DNA of 9,875 nucleotides, taken from Pseudomonadota bacterium (GTDB taxonomy: Bacteria; Pseudomonadota; Alphaproteobacteria; Micropepsales; Micropepsaceae). The notes below the pieces were generated by a model. It did not search any database. It was not told where the DNA came from and saw only the letters and a list, made by a program, of their open reading frames with translations. The stretch covers positions 1 to 9,875 of the forward strand of contig JAKBAU010000126.1 of NCBI GenBank assembly GCA_021808875.1, read 5' to 3'. Position 1 is the first letter of the stretch. Every line of letters starts with the position of its first letter. This document shows, in pieces, positions 1 through 6,290 of this stretch. A program made the translations under genes and the position numbers.

Positions 1-103
1 GATTGGCGACGAGGCTCGCGAGCCGACCAACGACGAGACCTTCGGCGTCGATGACGACCCATTTTTTCTCGATCTCGGACGGCTTGGCCGAGTAGGTTTT
101 CAT
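1..103 (-). CDS. rplM: 50S ribosomal protein L13, N-terminal part (cut by window edge)
   Basis: L13 is an early-assembling protein of the large ribosomal subunit. Reading the minus strand from the ATG at 103-101 gives 34 codons beginning [15 protein letters not shown] and continuing [15 protein letters not shown]. This matches the conserved N-terminus of bacterial L13, where the W-x-V-I-D-A and GRLAS motifs start the first strand and helix. A GGAGA ribosome-binding sequence lies 9 nt upstream (plus positions 112-116). The rest of the gene, and probably rpsI after it, lies outside the window to the left. The gene is transcribed away from the enoyl-CoA hydratase gene. Recognition is firm despite the short fragment, because the motif order is diagnostic. 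Confidence 0.93.
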   Translation of the reverse strand, partial: MKTYSAKPSEIEKKWVVIDAEGLVVGRLASLVAN

Positions 104-205
104 GGCACTGTTCTCCGGTGAGGGCGTTCACATAGCCGTGCGCTGCCTGTTCGTCAAGCAGAGTGCCCAAAAAGTCCTTGAACATGGGTCTTTTCTGAAT
201 GCGGT

Positions 206-234
206 ATTATATTACCGTTGTCGATGAACCGTGA
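206..234 (-). promoter_or_regulatory. Candidate rplM promoter with TATAAT box
   Basis: On the minus strand a perfect TATAAT hexamer occupies plus positions 211-206. The hexamer 17 bp further upstream is TCACGG (234-229), a poor match to TTGACA, so the -35 element is weak. Transcription would begin near 200-198, giving an rplM leader of about 95 nt. The -10 box sits inside an inverted repeat, CGGTA-N6-TACCG (202-217), that could bind a regulator. This is pattern matching only. Confidence 0.45.
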
Positions 235-431
235 CAGCCCTGCTGCAAAACGATGACCGCACGGGCCTGCGGACCGCCCGACCAAGTCCGGCCACGGGCA
301 GCAAACAATACCCCCTTTGTGGTTGGTCCGGCTTCCGGCTGCGCATTGCCTGCGTCACTCAAATGGCGCAAAAAGGATGGCAAAGACCGCCTTCACCTCA
401 GTCTTTTAGCCAGATCGGAAGGTCTGTCAGA

Positions 432-473
432 TGCGCCTGGCGGCGGTTGCAGGTGCCGCCAGAAAGCAGCGCA
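432..473 (+). promoter_or_regulatory. Leader hairpin just upstream of the enoyl-CoA hydratase gene
   Basis: CTGGCGGC (437-444) and GCCGCCAG (455-462) are perfect 8-bp arms around a 10-nt loop. A second stem, TGCGC (432-436) with GCGCA (469-473), extends it across a one-sided AAAGCA bulge. The structure ends 7 nt before the AAGGAG ribosome-binding site at 481-486. No T-run follows, so it is not an intrinsic terminator. It may affect mRNA stability or translation initiation, and no known riboswitch class was recognised. Confidence 0.4.
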
Positions 474-494
474 ATGCCACAAGGAGTGAACGCA

Positions 495-1289
495 ATGTCC
501 TCGCCCCCCCTCGTCCTAGGCGACCGTCATGGTGCCGTCCTGCGTCTTACCCTCAATCGGGCGTCGGCGCGCAATGCACTTAGCTTGGAGCTCATGGAAG
601 CCCTCAAGACGGAGCTTGCCACCGCGGCGCAGCTCCCCGACCTCCACGTCATCGTACTGGCCGCGGACGGGCCCACCTTTTCCTCTGGACATGACCTTAA
701 AGAAATGGCGGCCAAGCGCAGCGATGGCGATAAGGGCCGCGCCGCATATGCCCGGATCTTCCAGAGCTGTTCTGAACTCATGATGGCAATCGTCCACCAC
801 CCGCTCCCGGTTATCGCCGAAGTTCAGGGCATCGCCACAGCGGCAGGTTGTCAGCTGGTGGCGAGCTGTGATCTTGCCGTGGCCTCCTCCGCTGCCCGCT
901 TTGCCACGCCGGGGGTCAATATTGGGCTGTTCTGCTCGACCCCGATGGTCGCGCTCTCGCGCAATCTGTCGCGCAAGCACGCGATGGCCATGCTTTTGAC
1001 TGCGGACATGGTCTCTGCCGAAGAGGCCCTCGGCCTTGGCCTCGTCAACAAGGTGCTTCCCCCGGAGCTCCTCACCACCGAAACCATGGCACTCGCCGAA
1101 CGGATTGCAGCCAAACCCCGGGCCACCGTGCGGACCGGCAAGGAAGCCTTCTATCGCCAGCTCGAACTGCCGCTCAGCGAAGCCTATGCCTATGCCTCCC
1201 AGGTCATGACCAAGAACATGCTTGCCACCGAGGCTGAGGAAGGCATCTGCGCCTTTCTCGAAAAGCGGCCACCGAACTGGCCCGCATAA
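495..1289 (+). CDS. Enoyl-CoA hydratase/isomerase family protein, ECHDC3-like
   Basis: The 264-residue protein has the crotonase fold, whose members act on acyl-CoA thioesters. The ATG at 495 is chosen because AAGGAG (481-486) lies 8 nt upstream and the family homology starts here; the frame is open back to 231 but that part is unlike the family. The first oxyanion-hole segment is FSSGHDL (residues 62-68). The second is in GIATAAGCQL (112-121), followed by CDLAVA (125-130). The FATPGVN(I)GLFCSTP segment at 136-150 and the C-terminal KR(P)P(N)W are typical of the ECHDC3 branch. The two catalytic glutamates of classical hydratases (rat Glu144 and Glu164) are replaced here by Gln120 and Gly140, which is also the pattern in ECHDC3. 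A standard 2-enoyl-CoA hydration activity is therefore doubtful; the true reaction is unknown. It is probably co-transcribed with the CoA-binding gene 48 bp downstream. Family assignment is strong, substrate is not. Confidence 0.92.
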   Translation: MSSPPLVLGDRHGAVLRLTLNRASARNALSLELMEALKTELATAAQLPDLHVIVLAADGPTFSSGHDLKEMAAKRSDGDKGRAAYARIFQSCSELMMAIVHHPLPVIAEVQGIATAAGCQLVASCDLAVASSAARFATPGVNIGLFCSTPMVALSRNLSRKHAMAMLLTADMVSAEEALGLGLVNKVLPPELLTTETMALAERIAAKPRATVRTGKEAFYRQLELPLSEAYAYASQVMTKNMLATEAEEGICAFLEKRPPNWPA

Positions 1290-1337
1290 TGCCCGCCCCG
1301 GACAGCCCTTAGCCCCCGTTTGCGACACGAGAAAGCG

Positions 1338-1853
1338 ATGCCGAGCTATCCTGACAACCTGATCAAATCAATCCTGCGCTCGACCAGAACCATCGCCATG
1401 GTCGGCGCCAGTGGCAATGAAATGCGTCCCTCCTACTTCGCGATGAAATACCTTCTCGACAAAGGGTTTCTCGTCGACCCCATCAACCCCACCCTCGCCG
1501 GCAAGGAAATCCTGGGCCGCAAGGTTTATGCCAGCCTGGCCGAGGTTCCCGGCCCCATCGACATGGTCGACATCTTCCGCGGCGCCGACGCCGCACCGGG
1601 CATTGTGCAGGAGGCCATTGTCGAAAAAAACCGGCTCGCCATCAAGGTGATCTGGATGCAGCTTGGTGTCATCAGCGAAGTGGCGGCAACACTCGCAGAG
1701 GCCGCAGGCTTTACCGTGATCATGGATCGCTGCCCCAAGATCGAACATGGACGGTTTTCGGGAGAGATCAGTTGGATGGGCGTCAATCGCCGCGTTATCG
1801 ATAACCGTAAACCCGCACTCTTCGGCAAGGGTGGCAGCCTCAACCGCGGCTAA
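1338..1853 (+). CDS. CoA-binding domain protein (YccU-like)
   Basis: This is a 171-residue single-domain Rossmann-fold protein of the CoA-binding family related to YccU and to the N-terminal part of succinyl-CoA synthetase alpha subunits. The nucleotide-binding segment is TIAMVGASGNEMRPSYFAMKY near residues 18-38, with the characteristic G-A-S and R-P-S; strand two follows as FLVDPINP. Later segments typical of the family are VDIFR, the K-VIWMQLG stretch and a DRCPKIEH motif near the C-terminus. The frame is open to a TTG at 1320, but that codon has no ribosome-binding site, so the ATG at 1338 is preferred (preceded by a weak GAGAAAG). The gene lies 48 bp after the hydratase gene on the same strand, suggesting an operon in CoA-ester metabolism. 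The biochemical role of stand-alone members is not well established. Confidence 0.9.
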   Translation: MPSYPDNLIKSILRSTRTIAMVGASGNEMRPSYFAMKYLLDKGFLVDPINPTLAGKEILGRKVYASLAEVPGPIDMVDIFRGADAAPGIVQEAIVEKNRLAIKVIWMQLGVISEVAATLAEAAGFTVIMDRCPKIEHGRFSGEISWMGVNRRVIDNRKPALFGKGGSLNRG

Positions 1854-2582
1854 TGCCAGGCCATGGCTGCGCGAGGCATGTGATGATCGCTTACGACGGG
1901 CCGATCGGCCGAAATACCGGATAGGACAGGCTGAAGCGCACACCGCTCTGGAGCGGTCGGCTCTTTGATCACCCGTCACAACGACGCAAAACTGGAGCAT
2001 CGAACACAAAAACTGTCCTGGCCGCAGTCAATGAGAACGGTTAGCTATATGCGCTCGCAGCCCAAACCGCTGTGGCAATCATTTGAATTCCTCAATCCCG
2101 TTGAATTGGGGGCACGTCCACCATATCGGCGCAATGCAGGACCGACCGAGGCAAAACGAATTAAGCATCTTGTTTCGAAACCACGGCGCCCACCTCCGGG
2201 GATGCGCCGATCCTGCGAAGATCAATTGCCCTGATAAGCTAACTCAGCAAATCGAAAACGGCCAGAATGCAACCAGGCCTGCGCGTATTGCCCCTGCCTC
2301 CCCAGCGACCAGTTCCGCATCGCGGTCGAGGCTCGCTAGGTCCCAACCCAAGACCTGCTTCGATACAACACGGCCAGACGCCAGACGTGACCTAATCCTT
2401 GCAACCGCAGTGCAAAATTCCCGATAGAACTGCGCTGACGCCAAACCGGATCTTGAAGCCCTCAAAATTCATGCTGATCATGCCCGCTTACGCTCGCTTT
2501 CTGTAGCTCTCTGGAGAGCCCTCGGGCGTAGCACAGTCAGCGTTCCTCCTATGCAGGCGACGAGACATGAGCGTTCCGTCGG
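1854..2582. other. Non-coding or decayed 729-bp stretch
   Basis: No open frame here gives a recognisable protein. The longest (plus 2083-2427 and minus 2244-2465) begin at poorly placed starts, lack ribosome-binding sites and read like random sequence. Small inverted repeats are present: GGCCGATCGGCC (1899-1910), ACCGCTC-TG-GAGCGGT (1942-1957) and GCTCTC-TG-GAGAGC (2506-2519). The last lies 64 bp beyond the stop of the minus-strand RcnB-like gene but has no T-run. No tRNA, transposase fragment or flanking direct repeat was recognised. Confidence 0.5.
1942..1966 (+). terminator. Possible weak terminator after the CoA-binding gene
   Basis: About 90 bp after the stop codon there is a 7-bp perfect inverted repeat, ACCGCTC-TG-GAGCGGT (1942-1957). 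An alternative stem, GAGC-GGTCG-GCTC (1951-1963), is followed directly by TTT. Two mutually exclusive stems and a very short T-run make this a weak candidate. A second palindrome, GGCCGATCGGCC, lies at 1899-1910. Confidence 0.25.
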
Positions 2583-3617
2583 TCAATAGAATAGCCCATA
2601 TCGGACCTGCAGGATGTAGCCGGTCTGCACATTGACGAGCAGTGCGTCGTTCCCATACCGCACCCAGACATATCCGTAGGGCGCATTGGGCAGCCCGAAC
2701 TGCCAATAATCCGTGATCCAGTACTGCTGCGTCCAGAACATCATCGGCAGGATCGTGCCAAACACCCAACGGCGATAATACCAGCCGGACGGACGGCGGT
2801 AAGACTGCCAGCGATACCGCCTTTCGGCGTTATAGTTACGCATCCAGGCCTGGCCATCGAAGTTGCGGTGAGCTTGCCAATCTGGCGGGCGCTGGCCGGG
2901 CCGGTACTTGCTCCAATCGAAGCGCCGAGGCTGCTGGCGGCGTTGCTGAATTTGCTGCCGCTGCTGATTTTGCTGCAGCTGGCGCTGCTGAAATTGTTGC
3001 CGCTGCTGATTTTGCTGCTGTTGGCGTTGCTGAAATTGTTGCCACCGCAGATTTTGCTGCTGCTGGCGCTGCTGAAATTGCAGCCGCTGATTTTGCTGCT
3101 GCTGGAGTTGCTGGATTTGCTGTGGCTGCGGCACTCGCAGCTGCTGACGCTGCGGACCTTGCTGCTGGCGTTGCTGAAATTGCTGCCACTGCTGATTTTG
3201 CTGCTGCTGGCGTTGCTGAATTTGCTGTGGCTGTGGCACTTGCAGCTGCTGACGCTGCAGACCTTGCTGCTGGCGTTGCTGAAATTGTTGCCACCTCTGA
3301 TTTTGCTGCTGCTGGCGTTGCTGAATTTGCTGTGGCTGTGGCACTTGCAGCTGCTGACGCTGCGGACCTTGCTGCTGGCGTTGCTGAACCTGCTGACCTT
3401 GCGGCCGTTGTGCGTTCGAGCCCTTACGGGCAGGAGTTGCGGCGCCGGCGTTCTCCCCCTTGTTCTTGTCATGCGGGGTCACCTGTGCGAGCTGGATCGC
3501 GCGTACCCGGCCCTGCCTGCCAGCGTCAATTTTTATACCCGGATAGGTACTAGCCAGCACCGGCATCGTTAGAGCCAAGCTCAACGCCGCAACAGTCGGT
3601 ACAAGTAAACGGTGCAT
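2583..3617 (-). CDS. Exported RcnB-like protein with long Q/R-rich repeat region
   Basis: The predicted product has 344 residues. The ATG at 3617-3615 is chosen because GGAGG lies 6 nt upstream and the protein then starts with a clear signal peptide: MHRLL, a hydrophobic core through about residue 20, and a probable cut after VLA (20-22) near residue 22. Residues 24-70 form a linker. Residues 78-233 are glutamine-rich with many arginines and no acidic residue, built from seven-residue modules. Residues 234-344 are rich in Trp, Tyr and Arg and end in a domain resembling RcnB (COG5455): PPDW, then GYVWVRYGNDALLV (314-327), then a TGYILQV strand and the terminal YGLFY. RcnB of E. coli is a periplasmic protein that influences nickel/cobalt homeostasis, but many alphaproteobacterial members have no known function. 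The frame remains open upstream to 3857, but that extension has no signal peptide and is rejected. The gene stands alone, opposite in direction to its neighbours. Confidence 0.82.
   Translation of the reverse strand: MHRLLVPTVAALSLALTMPVLASTYPGIKIDAGRQGRVRAIQLAQVTPHDKNKGENAGAATPARKGSNAQRPQGQQVQQRQQQGPQRQQLQVPQPQQIQQRQQQQNQRWQQFQQRQQQGLQRQQLQVPQPQQIQQRQQQQNQQWQQFQQRQQQGPQRQQLRVPQPQQIQQLQQQQNQRLQFQQRQQQQNLRWQQFQQRQQQQNQQRQQFQQRQLQQNQQRQQIQQRRQQPRRFDWSKYRPGQRPPDWQAHRNFDGQAWMRNYNAERRYRWQSYRRPSGWYYRRWVFGTILPMMFWTQQYWITDYWQFGLPNAPYGYVWVRYGNDALLVNVQTGYILQVRYGLFY
2919..3386 (-). repeat. In-frame tandem repeats (35- and 14-codon units of seven-codon modules)
   Basis: Within the RcnB-like gene, protein residues 78-112 and 113-147 are near-identical 35-residue units (105 bp each, 3282-3386 and 3177-3281). 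A third unit of 34 residues (148-181; 3075-3176) has lost one codon. Three 14-residue units follow (182-195, 196-209, 210-223; 2949-3074) and then a truncated one (224-233). Each 35-residue unit is five heptads, for example QQRQQQG, VPQPQQI and NQRWQQF; the 14-residue units equal the last two heptads. Ile or Phe closes the second heptad of each pair (residues 98, 112, 133, 147, 168, 181, 195, 209, 223). The plus strand of this stretch is correspondingly CTG-rich. Confidence 0.93.
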
Positions 3618-3639
3618 AGTAGCCTCCTTCACATGGACT

Positions 3640-3668
3640 ATAATAACATACACCGCCTTCCGACCGCA
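3640..3668 (-). promoter_or_regulatory. Candidate promoter of the RcnB-like gene
   Basis: On the minus strand TATTAT (plus 3645-3640) matches the -10 consensus at five of six positions and lies 22 bp before the start codon. The hexamer 17 bp upstream (TGCGGT, 3668-3663) is a poor -35. The transcript leader would be about 15 nt and just include the GGAGG ribosome-binding site. This is weak evidence. Confidence 0.25.
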
Positions 3669-4075
3669 TAATCGACGGAGTGCTAGTCGCCGGAAAGCAA
3701 GGAAGATGGAGAAATAAAAGTGAGTTCTGCCTTGGCGATGAACTTTCGCATCCTCTGCTCCGTTCCGGAATGTGATGAACGATTCGTCACAATAAGAGGA
3801 AAGGAACGCAAATGACGAACGGCCAAAAATAGCTTTCCGCCATAGGAGCATTAGCAAACGACCGTCTTACCGTGTTGAGAAAGATCAACGTTAGTGATCC
3901 AGGAACGTGCCCCTACGATGACTTTTTTGGCAACGAAGAAGGATTTTTGATCCATTTTCTCTATAAGCAAAGGGATTTGTTCCTGGCATCGGGATCAGGT
4001 CTTGTTGGTGACACCGACGATGCAGCTGGCTCGATGCAGGTTCCAATGCCTGCCGAGCGCATAGCGGTTTTTTCC

Positions 4076-4096
4076 AGACCAGAGACGTTCTGGTCT
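4076..4096. repeat. Perfect 8-bp inverted repeat (hairpin)
   Basis: AGACCAGA (4076-4083) and TCTGGTCT (4089-4096) are perfect arms around the 5-nt loop GACGT. A T-run lies 5' of it on the plus strand (4068-4073), so in neither direction is the stem followed by T residues and it is not an intrinsic terminator. It may be an operator or a remnant of a mobile element; its role is unknown. Confidence 0.5.
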
Positions 4097-4915
4097 CGGC
4101 CAATGGCGCATCATGGACAGCTGCGAAAAGGAGCCCAGGTTCCACCTTGTCATTCGGGCATGATGGTGCTCTTGCCGTTTCATACGGACTGTCAGGACAT
4201 CTACTCGTCACGACTCCGTCCAGGACTTTGCGGAGAAATTCAAGCTTCTGCAGTTGTAGAGAGATGCAATAGCAATACGTCTGAACCATCAGCGAGTAAC
4301 GTAAGCCGCGCCTGGCAGCGTTGTCATACCTGTTCCGGCTGATTTCAGCCCTGCCGCGAGGCACAACATGTGACGCTGAACTGACTGGCGCTGGGCGGAG
4401 CCAAGATGACATGGTCCAGCTAATACAGCCTGACTCGCGTACGAAAAAAATCCTCGCGTCATTCATCCCTCAGATCACCCAGGCAGGAGATTTCGCGCAG
4501 CTTCTTCTACTCAACATCGAGGGGGCAGATGGGAATGAGCCCAGATCTGCATTCTCCGTGACCTCATCACAAGGATTACACCAACTCGCTCAGCTGGCTG
4601 CTTTCCTCCGCCCCAGACAAGCGTCGCTGTCGTTTCGCTACCCCCTCTTTAAAGACGCTGGTTTCCGCGACCTGCACTTACCCCATCAGGTTGCCCAACC
4701 AATCCACAAAATCGTATGAATGACCAGCGCTGGCGCGCGGGTATCTGTTTTCATACGATGGCCCATGCAGGCTCGATTAGAATGCAACCCTGCCGTGGAC
4801 GGCCGCGTTCGCCCGGAGGCGCATACCTACGTCAATACGTCTGGAACCTGGCACCCAAATACTACATCATCTTCAGTGGAAGTTTTGCACGCCGAGGGAC
4901 CGGAGTTATCGCAGC

Positions 4916-4933
4916 GACACCTGCCCGGGTGTC
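4916..4933 (+). promoter_or_regulatory. Hairpin in the metY leader
   Basis: GACACC (4916-4921) and GGTGTC (4928-4933) pair around the 6-nt loop TGCCCG, 77 bp before the metY start. Methionine genes in alphaproteobacteria are often under a SAM-II riboswitch. I looked for its features (the GCTAAA-type pseudoknot strand and the paired CGTG/CACG-like stem) and did not find them. The hairpin may be incidental. Confidence 0.25.
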
Positions 4934-5009
4934 AGCCATTCCCGCGGATGACTTGCCCCACGCGCGAGGGTTGATTACTGATGCGATGCAGGACGACAAG
5001 GAGAGGTAC

Positions 5010-6290
5010 ATGAGCAATTACGGATTTTCCACCTTGAGCGTTCATGCGGGCGCCCAACCAGACCCGGCGACGGGCGCGCGTGCTACGCCCATCTATCAGA
5101 CCACATCATACGTGTTTGAGGATGCGGACCATGCGGCGGCCCTGTTCAACCTTCAGGTGTTCGGTAACATCTATTCGCGCATTAATAACCCCACCAATGC
5201 CGTGCTCGAGGAGCGCGTTGCGGCGCTCGAGAACGGCCGCGCCGCGCTAGCCGTCAGTTCCGGTCACGCTGCCCAGTTGATTGCCTTCCATACCTTGATG
5301 GAGCCTGGCGGTGAGATTGTGGCAGCGAAGCAGCTCTACGGTGGCTCGATCAATCAGCTCAGTCAGGCCTTTGCCAAGTTCGACTGGCGCGTCAAATGGG
5401 CTGACGCTCGCGATCCGGAAAGCTTCCGCGCTGCACTGTCTCCCCGGACCAAAGCAGTTTTCATCGAAAGCATCGCCAATCCCGGCGGCATCATCGTCGA
5501 CATCGAAGCCATCGCCGCAGTCGCCCATAGCGCCCGTGTTCCACTGATCGTCGACAATACTTTGGCTACCCCCTATCTGATCCGTCCGATCGAATGGGGT
5601 GCAGACATTGTCCTGCATTCAGCCACCAAATTTCTGGGTGGGCATGGTAATTCGCTTGCCGGAATCATTGTGGATTCCGGGCGCTTTGACTGGGGCAACG
5701 GCAAATATCCAACCCTGAGCGAGCCCTGCCCCTCCTATCACGGCATGAAGCTGTGGGAGACTTTCGGGGACATGGCCTTTGCCATTGCCTGCAGGGTGCT
5801 GGGTTTGCGCGATCTGGGGCCCGCGCTGTCACCGACAAATGCATTCCTGGTTTTGACCGGCATCGAAACCCTGCCCTTGCGTATGCAAAGGCATTGCGAC
5901 AATGCCCTTGCCGTCGCCAAATGGCTCAAGCAGGATCCGCGCGTGGCCTGGGTGAATTATGCGGGCCTTCCTGATGATCCCTGCTACGATCTCCACCGTA
6001 CTTATTGTCCCAAGGGCGCCGGTGCCGTGTTCACCTTTGGACTTAAGGGCGGCTACGAAGCCGGCATTGCCCTGGTCAACTCGGTGAAGCTCTTCAGTCA
6101 CCTCGCCAATGTCGGTGACACACGCAGCCTCATCATTCATCCCGCCTCAACCACACACCGCCAGTTGAGCGAAGAACAGAAAAAGGCTAGCGGCGCTACC
6201 GGAGATGTGGTGCGCCTCTCAGTGGGTATCGAAGATCTAGCCGATCTGATCGGCGATCTTGATCAGGCGCTGAGTGCATCCGCGGACTGA
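5010..6290 (+). CDS. metY: O-acetylhomoserine aminocarboxypropyltransferase (O-acetylhomoserine sulfhydrylase)
   Basis: This PLP enzyme of the Cys/Met metabolism family makes homocysteine (or methionine) from O-acetylhomoserine and sulfide (or methanethiol) in the cytoplasm. The product has 426 residues, the usual family length. The ATG at 5010 has AAGGAG (4998-5003) 6 nt upstream, and homology starts at NYGFSTLSVHAG; the frame is open back to 4716 but that part is unrelated. Visible motifs are YSRINNPT (55-62; Tyr/Arg reach the cofactor phosphate of the partner subunit), SSGHAA (83-88), VDNT with Asp182 facing the pyridine nitrogen, the Schiff-base lysine Lys207 in SATKFLGGHG, and Arg372 in TRSLIIHP for the substrate carboxylate. 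The C-terminal GIEDLADLIGDL is typical. The metZ-type succinyl enzyme is the main alternative, but length and N-terminal motif favour metY. Its last 28 bp overlap ctaA, which runs toward it. Confidence 0.95.
   Translation: MSNYGFSTLSVHAGAQPDPATGARATPIYQTTSYVFEDADHAAALFNLQVFGNIYSRINNPTNAVLEERVAALENGRAALAVSSGHAAQLIAFHTLMEPGGEIVAAKQLYGGSINQLSQAFAKFDWRVKWADARDPESFRAALSPRTKAVFIESIANPGGIIVDIEAIAAVAHSARVPLIVDNTLATPYLIRPIEWGADIVLHSATKFLGGHGNSLAGIIVDSGRFDWGNGKYPTLSEPCPSYHGMKLWETFGDMAFAIACRVLGLRDLGPALSPTNAFLVLTGIETLPLRMQRHCDNALAVAKWLKQDPRVAWVNYAGLPDDPCYDLHRTYCPKGAGAVFTFGLKGGYEAGIALVNSVKLFSHLANVGDTRSLIIHPASTTHRQLSEEQKKASGATGDVVRLSVGIEDLADLIGDLDQALSASAD

Larger units (their letters stand above)
104..494. 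other. Divergent intergenic region between rplM and the enoyl-CoA hydratase gene
   Basis: These 391 bp hold the rplM leader and its candidate promoter on the left and a leader hairpin for the hydratase gene on the right. A plus-strand frame stays open from 231 into the hydratase gene, but its translation does not resemble the crotonase family before residue 89 and it has no good ribosome-binding site, so it is treated as non-coding. A minus-strand frame starting at 185 (MFKDFLGTLLDEQ...) stays open into rplM in another frame. It has no clear ribosome-binding site and is probably chance. No convincing plus-strand promoter for the hydratase gene was found. Confidence 0.6.
3618..5009. other. 1.4-kb stretch without a convincing gene
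   Basis: This stretch lies between the RcnB-like gene and metY. Several frames stay open for 130-190 codons (plus 3872-4342, minus 3891-4466, plus 4321-4719), but they overlap one another on both strands, lack good ribosome-binding sites and give no recognisable protein. Their third-codon G+C looks lower than in the neighbouring genes. The part around 3700-4300 looks richer in A+T than the rest of the window. The plus frame 4321-4719 (product containing ...SRTKKILASFIPQITQ...) reads most like a former protein but I cannot name it. The last 290 bp carry the metY leader. No transposase, integrase or terminal repeat pair was seen. Confidence 0.5.

Noticed and set aside
1..185. Minus-strand open frame starting at 185 (MFKDFLGTLLDEQ...) that overlaps rplM in another frame
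   Set aside because: No clear ribosome-binding site, and after 27 codons it becomes an Arg-rich shadow of rplM.
231..494. N-terminal extension of the enoyl-CoA hydratase frame by 88 residues
   Set aside because: It is unlike the crotonase family, and a strong AAGGAG sits before the ATG at 495.
516..1328. 270-codon minus-strand frame opposite the hydratase gene
   Set aside because: It is an antisense shadow of a well-recognised gene, with a Gly/His/Arg-rich random-looking translation.
2919..3386. CRISPR-like array appearance from regularly repeated DNA
   Set aside because: Repeats are contiguous, in frame with a protein and have no unique spacers; they encode the Q-rich region.
2868..3572. 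Plus-strand 234-codon leucine-rich open frame and a second Ala-rich frame opposite the RcnB-like gene
   Set aside because: They are antisense shadows of the CAG-rich repeat: CTG codons read as Leu, GCN as Ala. They have no ribosome-binding site, and the minus strand has a clear start, signal peptide and conserved C-terminus.
3741..3766. GGAAC-N17-AGTT on the minus strand, similar to the EcfG general-stress promoter (GGAAC-N16/17-CGTT)
   Set aside because: The -10 part has one mismatch in four and the site lies about 125 bp before the RcnB-like gene; such short motifs arise by chance. Worth noting only if expression is stress-induced.
3618..3857. 80-residue upstream extension of the RcnB-like gene
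   Set aside because: GGAGG and a signal peptide fix the start at 3617; the extension would bury the signal peptide.
4716..5009. 98-residue upstream extension of metY
   Set aside because: Family homology and AAGGAG place the start at 5010; the extension resembles nothing known.
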